Source: Eleginops maclovinus (taxonomy: Eukaryota > Chordata > Actinopteri > Perciformes > Eleginopidae). Taken from it: a stretch of DNA of 64,000 bases. Shown piece by piece: positions 1-64,000 of the stretch (position 1 is its first letter; each line of letters opens with the position of its first letter). A program made the position numbers and the translations under genes. Under the pieces are notes generated by a model that saw only the letters and a program-made list of their open reading frames with translations, was not told where the DNA came from and ran no database searches. Where the stretch lies: contig NC_086360.1 in NCBI RefSeq assembly GCF_036324505.1, positions 2,439,546 through 2,503,545 on the forward strand. The letters are read 5' to 3'.

Positions 1-1010
1 TGTATGTCTTTGACTTGAGTGGGCAGAGTGGGACTGAAAGGTCGCCATGTGTGGTGCTTCTAGTGGTCAGTCTGGTATTGTTACGTTGAGTAATCAATGA
101 CTTAAGAGCTGGAGGGGCTGTATTGTGCAGGATCAATGTTCCTATATTTCATTAAATCTTCCCAACTGAGAATTTTACGTTTTTTTGAGGATGGGACAGT
201 GCTGGGAGCTGTTAGGTTTCTGCTCCAGTGCTTTAAGTGTTTGCTTGTACAGGGTTGCTAGTGGCTTCAGTGTGGAGCTGTTAGTTTGTCCCCAGCTTGT
301 GAGAGAGTATGTGAGTGATGACACTCCCAAAATATGTTCCTGCCACTATAAACAATGAGTACATTGACATACACAAAATCAGTACTTTCCTAAATAAAGC
401 CCAGTTGTCAGATAAAAGCCATATCAAAAGCTTTCCATATCATTTTAAAAATAATTACAATTTAATTACACTACATTCAACACTTTGTTGATGTGGATTA
501 CTTATCTATTTCAGTCGCTGGGGGCATATTTGTGTTAATGTCCCAGCCCAGTGTTTTGTTGTAACATGGAATTGGAATTCCCTTTCCAAAAAATTGAAGC
601 CTTGTTAGAAAATGAAGGGATTCTTTTTATTGAAAATGATACAGGGCTTTTAATATCAAAATGGATGTAGGAAATATGGGGAAACAGATGAGGAAAGTTA
701 CACACTCAAAATATAAATACACAAACATAAATATAAAGAGGTAAATAAGGCATCTATATAATGAAGTTTGTTACGAGTAGCAAACTTAGGGTGAGGAATA
801 GCACAGTGTTTAGGTTGTGTGTAATCAGTGAGAGTGGTTGAGAGAGAGAAAGAAAAGAGGGCTTGTGTGTGTGAGACGGTCATTGAGTAACACTATATCT
901 GTGAAGGTAGCCGTGCGGTGTGTGTACACTTTATTTGTCAGTAAATAAATCAAAAAGTCCTTAAGACCCAAGCCAAGCTCTCGACGTTCTTTCCTGCCAC
1001 CTGCTGATTA

Positions 1011-1063
<53 letters not shown>

Positions 1064-1942
1064 GGGGGCGTCCTGATGTGTCCCTGTGTGAGCAGCTGTA
1101 ATCAGATTACTATTGTTTCTAACACAGTAATACAACGCAATACTGTTGGTTCAGCATTACAGTGACAAAGCAGGAAATTATGTGGTTACTTCAAGTTCTT
1201 CTGCAAAATGGGAGGACAAAAAATAAATCAAACATCCCTTTTGTCTTGCAGGGATGAGGAGACGGAGCAGACAGGCTCACAGCAGAGAGAAACAGGCTTG
1301 TAGCAGCAAAAAACATGGAGGACATGTTGCCTGTTCCCATGGTGAATTGCCATCTTTCAGAAACGTATTGAGCAAGGGGCCGGCGCCATCAGAGAGGAAC
1401 AATAAGCAAGCTACCTGTACCAGAGTTCTGATGGAAACTGAGCAACAGAAAACATGGCTGATGTTCACACAGAGCAGTAACAGGGGTCTCTGTTCAGTAC
1501 TGTCCTGATTAGACTAAGGATTTGTGCTGATCTGGGCATAAATGAGGTTTAACTTGATGTTGGTATTTGTCATTTGATTTATTTAGTTCATCTCAGGTAA
1601 TTTTACAGAGTAATCCAAAAGTAATGTAACAAATCCTGGGATCATTGGGGAGACACTGTGCGTTTGACTGCTTGGGAGCAACGTGGTGTTTTCACATTAT
1701 TATGCTTGTCAAGTAACAATATAATATTTAACCTTATCCATTTCTGTGTCCGTGTCCATGTCCGTGTCCGTGTCTCAATGTGTTTCTATTGTCATAATGT
1801 TGTGAGAGTTTAAGGTCTCGGATCCACGACATAACCAGTAGTGCAACTAATTACATTCAGCAGTGATTAACTAAGGTTGATACTAAGGTGAGTAAGGCAT
1901 CCTTTTTCTTAAAGCAGTAAAGTGTAATGCAGTGTGTCTTAC
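1..1942. other. npr3 intron sequence, no exon seen
   Basis: Intron between npr3 exon 4 and the next exon off the left edge. It holds a (GT)24 microsatellite at 1013-1060 followed by G8, a remnant (about 1090-1290) related to the dispersed repeat at 54995-55323, and a short tgtccg-type repeat near 1745-1775. I see nothing else. Confidence 0.6.
1013..1068. repeat. (GT)n microsatellite with a G8 tail
   Basis: Perfect GT dinucleotide run of 24 units, directly followed by eight Gs. Confidence 0.98.
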
Positions 1943-21180
<19,238 letters not shown>

Positions 21181-21600
21181 GATGCCACTCTCCCAGTCCC
21201 GCTGCAGGAAATGGCAAAGTGTTGGAGAGGTGTTCTTCAGATGTTTCTTTCCTCAAGTTCTTGGCAGCGCACATACAGCTGCAAACAAAAAGCCCTTCGC
21301 CGTGAGTAAATGTCTCAATGGTGAATAACTGTGTATTAAAAAAGCGAATCTGCCGAAAGGTGTGTGTTTTCTCTGCATTGAGAGTTTCTACGAAGGATCT
21401 GAACCTGCTCTAAATATTCTCCAGCAACTGATCCTGCCGGGCTCTGAGGTCCAAACAGCTCAGCCTGCAGCTCCACACACGCTGGCTCCGGCCTGGAGTT
21501 TTGAAGCATCTTTTCAGGATTATTCCTGCGTCATCGAGCGCTGCCCACCTCCTTCTTAAAGCTACACCGCCGCCCAGCTCACAATGAGCCACTTCAACAC
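21181..21600 (-). promoter_or_regulatory. presumed npr3 5'UTR and promoter region
   Basis: Lies directly upstream of the npr3 start codon and lacks the hAT, LINE and MITE repeats seen on both sides. I see no clear TATA box or CpG island, and no transcription start can be fixed from sequence alone. The call rests only on position. Confidence 0.35.
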
Positions 21601-21730
21601 AGCCCGAGTTAATGCACTTAATGGGAATTATGCCTATGTGAGCCTGAAACAACAAACAGCACACAAAACTGCCCTCTGTATTTTAGAGACGCATGATGCA
21701 CTTCTATCGGTGATACAGCCAGGGCTAAAC

Positions 21731-22630
21731 CAGCTGTGATGTAAAGTAACTAAGTATATTTATTCAAGTAAGTACCATTTTGAGGTACTCGTACTGCTTG
21801 AGTATTATTTTGATTTTTTTTGGTGCTATTTTGTACTTCTACCCCACTACAATTCAGATGTAAATATAATGAACCCTTAAATCAGACTTTAGTTCACCTG
21901 GAGTAAATCCAGCAGCTACCCTGCAGTATACAAAGCCATTCAAACTAGCTGCACCTTTACCAGCTCTGAGAACACTTTAATGATCAATCATTATAAAACA
22001 TATCAGAGATATTATTCTGAAATGGACCAATCAAACAATGACTACTTTTACTGTCGCTACTTTAAGTACATTTAGATGAGAGTACTTTCTACTTTCACTG
22101 GAGGAACATTTAGAATGCAGGACTTTTACTGTGACAGAGTATTCCTACACTCTGGTACTTCTACTTTACTCAAGTACAAGATCTGAGTACTGCTACTTTT
22201 ACTCAAGTACAAGATCTGAGTACTGCTACTTTTACTCAAGTACCAGATCTGAGTACTTCTACTTTTACTCAAGTACAAGATCTGAGTACTTCTACTTTAC
22301 TCAAGTACAAGACCTGAGTACTTCTACTTTTACTCAAGTACAAGATCTGAGTACTGCTACTTTTACTCAAGTACAAGATCTGAGTACTTCTACTTTTACT
22401 CAAGTACAAGATCTGAGTACTTCTACTTTTACTCAAGTACAAGATCTGAGTACTTCTACTTTACTCAAGTACAAGACCTGAGTACTTCTACTTTTACTCA
22501 AGTACAAGATCTGAGTACTTCTACTTTTACTCAAGTACAAGATCTGAGTACTTCTACTTTTACTAAAGTACCAGATCTGAGTACTTCTACTTTTACTAGT
22601 AACATATCTGAGTACTTCCTCCCCCCTCTG
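21731..22630. mobile_element. hAT-like element with tandem array upstream of npr3
   Basis: Same family and orientation as 19963-20479, but with about 15 terminal 29-30 bp units (22155-22600). It ends with the same flank (GTCACTATATGGAGAATTTA) as the copy in npr3 intron 1, so it arrived by duplication with flanking DNA and not by independent insertion. Confidence 0.88.
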
Positions 22631-22670
22631 GTCACTATATGGAGAATTTAAGAAGGGAAAAGTGCATTAC

Positions 22671-22818
22671 CTTCAGTGTCATGGATGTTTTGGAGGATGT
22701 CAGTGTCCAGGCGTTTCTCCATAGAAACAGATTATGTTTTGATATTAAAGTCCGCCATAAGATGGTACATCCCCTCCAGGGTGAAGTAGCAGTTGTGCTC
22801 CTACTTGTCATCCTTGTA
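22671..22818 (-). pseudogene. duplicated, broken copy of the 3' end of npr3 exon 1
   Basis: About 148 nt match the last part of npr3 exon 1 (20520-20670), followed by 40 nt (22631-22670) identical to the first 40 nt of npr3 intron 1, including the intact donor GTAATG. The coding copy has about 11 substitutions, one 3-nt deletion that removes a codon of the DTDD stretch, and two in-frame stops (CAG to TAG before the ENCYFT-like segment; TAT to TAA after FNIKT). It cannot encode the receptor segment. It is flanked by two hAT-like copies in opposite orientation. Confidence 0.9.
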
Positions 22819-22861
22819 AGTATATTTATCAGAGGCGTAGAAGTATTTGAATGCTGATACT

Positions 22862-23363
22862 TTTCTACTTTTACTTGAGGAACATTTTGAATGCAGGACT
22901 TGTGTGAGTACTGATACAAGTCCTGCATTCTAAATGTTCCTCCAGTAAAAGTAGAAAGTATTCTCATCTAAATGTACTTAAAGTAGCGACAGTAAAAGTA
23001 GTCATTGTTTGATTGGTCCATTTCAGAATAATATCTCTGATATGTTATATAATTATTGATCATTAAAGTGTTCTCAGAGCTGGTAAAGGTGCAGCTAGTT
23101 TGAATGGCTTTGTATACTGCAGGGTAGCTGCTGATTTACTCCAGGTGAACTAAAGTCTGATTTAAGGGCTGATTATATTTACCATCATTAATCCAGATCT
23201 GTAAAGTAACTAAAGGTATTAAATACATGTAGTGGTGTAAAAGTACACCATTTACCTCTGAATTTTAGTGGAGTAAAAGTACGAAGTAGCAAAAAAAGTC
23301 CCTCAAAATTGTACTGAAGCATAGCATTTGAGTAAATGTACTTAGTTACTTTAGTCACTACTG
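22862..23363. mobile_element. hAT-like element in inverse orientation
   Basis: Opens with a foldback: a ~42-nt arm (CTTTTCTACTTTTACTTGAG ... GCAGGACTT), a 16-nt loop, then the complementary arm. The family body follows to TTAGTTACTTTAGTCACTAC and CTG at 23363. Confidence 0.83.
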
Positions 23364-26300
23364 ACTAATGGTCTCTATGAGAGGCTTGCACCAGCAGTGT
23401 TCTTTACGGGGCAGACGCTGCCTCTCCCCTCTACAACGAGAACATGTCCTCTGCCCAAGCAGCAGCGGCCACTTATCGTGGCTCATTAGCATGTGTCACT
23501 AATGACTCACCGAGCAAGCCTCTCAGAAGACACATTCTGTTTGCTGGCAAGTGGAGTGGAATTTGCTGACGTACATGCCAATGTTTTCCACAGCTCTCAT
23601 TGCACTTAAAATCATTAAATCATTAAATGAAAAGGTAATGCATTATACCCCATGTGAATTATGTGCTATCTTTATCTGAAATGTCTATTTTACACCAATG
23701 AGTACAACTTGGAGATATTCCGCAATTATGTTCATTAAGCTGAACTAAACCCCTTGACATGTAATGACATCTTTTAGCTCCGTCTGTGAGAACTCAGTCG
23801 GGTCATTGCTGGAGAATTTTCCAGGATCCCAGACATCGTTGTTCTGCACAATACCTGCAGGCTCTGCTGTGTGTGTGTGTTTATTAATCCTCTGTGCAAA
23901 GTGTCTTGTTTTCCTGGACCCAAACACAGTTTCCTTTTTATTTTAAGGCATAATGACTACACCATACTTAATGCACTGTACACAGATGGCCAGCAGTAAA
24001 TTGACAGGCCCGTAGAGACATTCTTTTCACAGTTTGCTGTCAAAGACCCGGACTGGCCTGTGCAGATTCCTAATCCTCCATTCCATCCCACACCTACGGG
24101 GTGAACAGGTACTGTGCCGGTAAGCCAGACCTGATCCCTGACATCAGTGATGTTCAATTCATCCCCACTAATGCTCCTGTGTCTGAATGGCAGATAATCC
24201 TTGTAGCCAGGTCGTAATATCTGATGCAAAGCATGGCATCAGTAGGGAGTATGAGCAGCGGCCCGGTGGAAGATGTACTGAGATTATTTACTAAAGCAGC
24301 AATGCAACAGCGTAGACACACTCAGTTACAGATAACAGTCCTGCATTCAATTAAGTAAAAATATAAGCATCAAAATATACTTTTAATACCAAAAGTAAAA
24401 GTTGTCGTCATGCAGAATGGCTCAAATTGGCACCATAATTATTATGTGAATATAATTATTCATGTAATGTTGTGTTCATAACTTCCATGTTGCACTTGTT
24501 AAAGGTGGGGTGTATTTGAGTTATCTTATACACACACTTGCTAGCTTAACCTATAATAAAATATAATAATGTGTAAGTGAATTAATATGTTGTGTTATAA
24601 TCTAAAACTGTAAAGTAACTTGTAAATAAATGAGTAAAATGTACAACATTTGCCTACAAAATGTAATGGAGAAAAGTATAAAGTAGCATGATGTGAAAAT
24701 ACTTGAGTAAAGTACAAGAACCTCCATTTTTTAAGTAAGCCCATATCCTGTCCCTTTTGGTGTTCACTTCCTGTCTGCTGTGTTATCTGTTGTGTAGCTT
24801 TTGATGTAGTTTTACCTCTCTTGCTTTTCCTTCGCTGTGTTTTTGTTTATTGCCCTCTGATTCTTTTCTCGTTCTGCCAGGATGAATCCAAAGACACGTG
24901 CACAAATAAAATGATATCAAAATGAAATAAAACAATTGTATTTTATTTTGCCAAAGCTGATTGAATCAATGCACCAGCCTTCTTTCTTCAGGTTAATAAG
25001 ATGCAGATATGTCCATACAACACTCATTTTGGCAGAAAGGAACATCCCATCATGATGGTGCTGGATATACACCATCCAGTTCCATGAGGATAAAGGAAAG
25101 TCAGTGTCGGGGTGAGTAATGGAGAGTACGGTGCATTCTTCATGGAGGTCAGCATGGACTGAAGCTCCTGTGCTGGATTTCCTTATTAGTAGTCAATGCT
25201 TAATTTGTATTATTTCCTGGTGGATGTAGCAGAATGTAGTTCAATATGTTATCATGCAAAATGTTCTGTCAATACAAAAGTGTTTGGATGGGAGGGAAAC
25301 CCAGTTGAGTCCACATTGACTCCTGTGGTGCTGACTTGGTGATTTAAAACTCAGTATTGATATATATAGGAACAGAACCTCTGAGAGTTGTTGCTTCCTG
25401 CGCCACTGGTGTACGTTTACCGACATCTGGTGGTCATTTCTCACAGGAGACAGTCATTGGAACCATTTTTAAGGTATGCTCGGTCTGATTTGTATAATAT
25501 ATGATACATTGCTAAACCGGTTATTGATAACAAATATAATGATGTAGTGATATGATTAGAAAGATTCGAGGAAAGTGAAGACCGGTCATTATAGGTTGAG
25601 TGTGTGCTTAAGAGAGAGAGAAAGATGAGGTTTACTTTAAGAAACACTCCCTCACACACAGTTAATAGCTTCATTTGTGAATGCATTGGGTTAATAAGTG
25701 TAATGTCGTGATCGAAAGCTGTTTCCGTTCTTGGTGTTCGCAGTTCAATTTTGACCCATGATTTAACTCAGTCCAAAACACTCAAAAAGAATGATCTAAT
25801 ATTGTTTTTACTACAACATAACTAACTTATTATGCATTCATAACCCTAGAATCCTGCTTTTATTTTATGTTATGGCCCCAAAACACATAACACCATATAT
25901 TTTTAAGTAAAGAATGGAATCCATTTTTTACTTAAAATATGTGGTGTTTTGTCTTAAGTAAAAATGAATCTCGATTGGCCCAAATTTGACCCAGAGCCCC
26001 CCACAACAACAACCTGCTGGACACCTAGTGGTGTCTTCCCAGACCCAAAGACACCACTTCGTCATCAACGTGAGCCCATCAGCTCAGTCAAAGATCTTGT
26101 ATTCACCAAGATGTTCCAAGGGTTAAGTGAAATAAAAATAGAAAAGGGAAATATTCTGGCACTATGGGAATCATATCAAATTCAAAGGAGGTTTAGAATC
26201 AGATGGATAAAAGGAGTGTTTGCACACTGGAAACAAACCACATAACATCAGCTGACAGACATGAACCCAACCTGTCACCTAACATGCTATTCGTTATAAC

Positions 26301-27066
26301 TGTCTAAACTGTAAGTTAAATGGCTGGATCATGTGCATACTTGGTTCCTTCTGTGTCAAACTCTTAGGAGGATCTTGCACAGTGTTTGAAGAGTGAAACA
26401 TGAGCCATACTGACTTTATTTAATTTGGTGTGTATGTCTACGGACGTCCGGAAATCATTAAGTAAATACATTATTTCAGTAATTAGTTAGACAGTGTGCG
26501 CACAGGGACTGCAGGCGTGAAGGAGCCAACCGGCGTTGGGCAAATTCAGGAGAATTGAAAAGTACTTGTAGGTTAAAGAGTTCCCAGTCATCAGAAAACA
26601 AATCTGAAATCCAGCCTCTGGGGTGTGAATTCAATAATACCAAAAATGACTCTGCATAAAATAACTGCTTCATAACACCTCTTAAATATTTAATCAAAAA
26701 TGAATTTCTGGTGAAGCTGTGGTGGCCTCACTGGTCCAAATCAGGACAGTGTCATAGACTGACATGTATGACAGAACTGAAAATAAAAAGAATGGATACT
26801 TTAGCAAAGATGCCTTATAAATGGTTTGAGTTATGAGTCCAAAAATGCTCGGCTTTAAAGCCTCTTAAATGATACTTTTTACGTGGACAAGTTGAGTGAA
26901 AGGTTTGAAATGTGGCTAAGGAATTCTTAGCCCACGTTACATTTCTGAAGCTGAGCATTCAGATGGACATCATACTAATATGTGGAGCTACTTCCCTTCT
27001 CTTTTGTTATTAATATTATTTATCTCACAAGTTAAAATGATGCCACAGATTGTTTCACAAACAGAC
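23364..27066. other. npr3-pdzd2 intergenic region
   Basis: Between the npr3 upstream repeats and the pdzd2 poly(A) signal. It holds a diverged hAT-like remnant at about 24260-24728 and a short hairpin at 25889-25948. No gene or RNA gene is supported. Confidence 0.55.
24260..24728. mobile_element. diverged hAT-like remnant
   Basis: Contains family-like pieces (CAGTCCTGCATTCAATTAAG, CATGCAGAATGGCTC, TACTTGAGTAAAGTACAAGA) at low similarity, so an old copy or a related subfamily. Confidence 0.65.
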
Positions 27067-27072
27067 TTTATT
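27067..27072 (-). terminator. pdzd2 poly(A) signal
   Basis: AATAAA on the minus strand 225 nt downstream of the pdzd2 stop. It is the first such signal in the 3'UTR and is followed by a T/G-poor, A-rich stretch. It would give a short 3'UTR; longer forms cannot be excluded. Confidence 0.6.
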
Positions 27073-27296
27073 TAAAAACAGTTCTCTTTAGTGCTCCAGA
27101 GCAAATCTATTGTAAACAACCTGCACTTCATCTGAAAAATTCATAATTCAGCAATTTGACCTATTTCTATCACAAACACCGACAACAAGGCAAAACACAA
27201 CATCTCAGAGGAAGTCCATCAGGACATGTCTTGTCCTCATATTTCCTGCTTGTGTTTCAGAGGGCTGGTTCACAGTGGTTTCTTTTTCCTCGTTCA

Positions 27297-61825
<34,529 letters not shown>

Positions 61826-62604
61826 CTGGGGGGGAAAAAGAATGATAATGCTGTCATTAAATCTACGATCAGATCATCCTCACAGTGATCTGGCCTGGCA
61901 TTCTGTTCACGTTTCATACTGCTTAACATTTGACAGTGTGAATTATTTTTGTTGTCCAAAATGGGGAGACAGGACGTCTACATGACATCAACTACTCTCT
62001 CCCATATCTTAACAATTTTAGACGTTTCTGCGCTATGGACAAAATGCATAATGTCAATAATATTGGGTTTGTCTTAACACAACAAAAAAGGATACAGGGT
62101 GGTAAGAGGCTTTAGAGTAATTACAATACATATAAGTATATAAAAATATAAGTCCCTATCTTCTGCTGAATGCTGTGACTCCATGTGAATCGATCCTATG
62201 GCCCAATGTTGGAAATATTGTCATTTCTATATATTTGTATTATAAATATGCAGGAACAAATGCAGTATTGAGTTTCTGATAATGCAAACTGATACTTCTT
62301 ACTGCTGCAGCTTTAAATTAAAACCACTCAACTGACTTTAATTATAAAATATTAACATGTAAAAGACATCTACGAAAGTTGTAAATATGTTTGAGTGTGA
62401 CACCGCAGCGCTGTTAGATGAAGAGCTGCACACCTCCATATCCTTAGCCAGGTGACCAGCCATCTTCCCTTTGTGTGTTTACAGTGAGCAGCATAACATT
62501 ACATCACAGTAGCTCAGGGAATGCTGGAAGCAAGTCCAATTATTGGCTGCTTTCATTATTTATACAAGCTCATAGCTTGTGATGCTGCCCTCAGGTTTCA
62601 AAGA
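61826..62604. other. pdzd2 upstream intron
   Basis: Sequence 5' of the first visible pdzd2 exon. No further PDZ1 exon is recognisable up to the right edge of the window. Confidence 0.6.
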
Positions 62605-62820
62605 AAGGTATACTTTATTCATCCCTTACAGGGAAATTTCTTTCCCCACTCTGTTGTGTTTACACACACAGGGATGATATACATGCACCAACACAACCAC
62701 ACATGCAGGAGAGGTGGCAGAGCAGGGAGGCTGCCAGGTACCTGGTGCCAGGGAGCAGTTTCAGGGTTCGGTGCCTTGCTCAAGGGGACCTCAGCAGTGG
62801 CTCTTGGGGGCTTTAGCTAA
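62605..62820. repeat. SINE-like repeat copy
   Basis: TATACTTTATTCATCCCTTA then GGTGCCTTGCTCAAGGGGAC, shared in part with 52550-52720. Confidence 0.6.
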
Positions 62821-62889
62821 TGCACATTGATGCATGAAGGACTGTTCTTCAGCCAGTCAGGTCTCTACATGAGTGAGAGGCTTTAACAC

Positions 62890-63665
62890 TAAGAGAGTGG
62901 ATCACATCACTCCAGTTCTGAAGTCTTTACACTGAGAGAATGGATCACATCCCTCCAGTTCTGAAGTCTTTACACTGAGAGAGTGGATCACATCACTCCA
63001 GTTCTGAAGTCTTTACACTGAGAGAGTGGATCATCACATCAGTCCAGTTCTGAAGTCTTTACACTGAGAGAGTGGATCACATCACTCCAGTTCTGAGGTT
63101 TTTACACTGAGAGAATGGATCACATCCCTCCAGTTCTGAAGTCTTTACACTGAGAGAGTGGATCACATCACTCCAGTTCTGAAGTCTTTACACTGAGAGA
63201 GTGGATCACATCACTCCAGTTCTGAGGTCTTTACACTGAGAGAGTGGATCACATCACTCCAGTTCTGAAGTCTTTACACTGAGAGAGTGGATCACATCAC
63301 TCCAGTTCTGAAGTCTTTACACTGAGAGAGTGGATCACATCAGTCTAGTTCTGAAGTCTTTACACTGAGAGAGTGGATCACATCAGTCCAGTTCTGAAGT
63401 CTTTACACTGAGAGAGTGGATCACATCAGTCCAGTTCTGAAGTCTTTACACTGAGAGAGTGGATCATCACATCAGTCCAGTTCTGAAGTCTTTACACTGA
63501 GAGAGTGGATCATCACATCAGTCCAGTTCTGAAGTCTTTACACTGAGAGAGTGGATCACACATCACTCCAGTTCTGAAGTCTTTACACTGAGAGAGTGGA
63601 TCACATCACTCCAGTTCTGAAGTATTTACACTGAGAGAGTGGATCACATCACTCCAGTTCTGAAG
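62890..63665 (+). repeat. 42-46 bp minisatellite, 18 units, derived from LINE coding DNA
   Basis: Unit CACTGAGAGAGTGGATCACA then TCACTCCAGTTCTGAAGTCT-TTA, with variants that insert ATC (GGATCATCACATCAG). The last unit runs straight into LINE RT sequence (DHITPVLKSLLWLPV), so the unit is part of that LINE. Confidence 0.93.
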
Positions 63666-64000
63666 TCTTTACTCTGGCTTCCTGTCTGTCAGAGAATTGA
63701 TTTCAAAGTTCTGCTGCTGGTTTATAAAGCATTGAATGGTTTAGGCCCAAAATACATTTCTGATCTCCTGCTACATTATAAACATCCAGAACTCTCAGGT
63801 CTTCTGGGACGGGTCTGCTTTCTGTCCCCAGAGTCAGAACCAAAGATGGAGAAGCAGCGTTCAGTTATTATGCTCCAAATATGTTATTCATGTTTCATCT
63901 TCATTTTATTCTCTTTGCTTTTGAATAACTGTTTTTAAATGCCATTTGTTTATGTGTTTCTTAATGCTCTTAATGTCTTTCATTTTTGTAAAGCACTTGG
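63639..64000 (+). mobile_element. L2/CR1-like LINE RT C-terminus and 3'UTR, cut by window edge
   Basis: Forward frame reads DHITPVLKSLLWLPVCQRID, FKVLLLVYKALNGLGPKYIS, DLLLHYKHPE, the C-terminal domain common in fish L2-type elements. The frame then breaks and a 3'UTR-like stretch ends TTGTAAAGCACTTGG at the edge. Confidence 0.85.

Noticed and set aside
62360..62466. Minus-strand ATG with a short open frame (MAGHLAKDMEVCSSSSNSAA)
   Set aside because: About 37 codons, no match to the pdzd2 N terminus as I recall it and no clear donor, so no support as an alternative first exon.
62890..63665. CRISPR-like regular array
   Set aside because: Units are contiguous tandem repeats without unique spacers, in a vertebrate intron.

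Overview
This is vertebrate nuclear DNA, almost certainly from a teleost fish. The genes are split into many short exons with GT-AG introns. AC/GT and ATCT microsatellites are abundant, and the introns are packed with fish-type interspersed repeats: L2/CR1-like and L1-like LINE pieces, hAT-type non-autonomous DNA transposons and foldback MITEs. Nothing bacterial, viral or CRISPR-like is present.

Two protein genes are supported, both on the minus strand, so transcription runs from right to left. The left one (1943-21180) is npr3, the natriuretic peptide clearance receptor. Coding exons 1-4 lie here and the 3' part runs off the left edge. Intron 1 is about 16.4 kb and holds a 3.3-kb LINE nested inside an older hAT element. 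The right one (27297-61825) is pdzd2, a giant multi-PDZ scaffold protein. Twenty-three consecutive coding exons join in phase over about 2,214 codons. They run from the tail of PDZ1 to a tandem stop, with a poly(A) signal at 27067-27072. The N-terminal exons lie beyond the right edge. Domain order within the window is: end of PDZ1, PDZ2, PDZ3, PDZ4, an extra PDZ encoded by 40845-39698, an 847-codon low-complexity exon, then two C-terminal PDZ domains.

Layout: 1-21.6 kb npr3; 21.6-27.0 kb intergenic, including a duplicated and broken copy of the end of npr3 exon 1; 27.0-61.8 kb pdzd2; 61.8-64 kb pdzd2 upstream intron with a SINE-like repeat, an 18-copy minisatellite and a LINE 3' end. The dominant repeat is one hAT-like family whose terminal region carries a 29-30 bp tandem repeat. 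It occurs at more than ten places, and its largest array is about 43 units at 45.7-47.0 kb.

Points that most need checking: a near-tandem copy of 54.34-56.24 kb at 52.79-54.34 kb, riddled with tiny indels, which looks like an assembly artefact; a C8 homopolymer that shifts the pdzd2 reading frame at 45254-45261; a hAT element whose target-site duplication contains a pdzd2 splice donor; a roughly 200-bp GT run serving as the 3' splice-site tract of a pdzd2 intron; and a seventh PDZ domain that I believe is eroded in the human protein.
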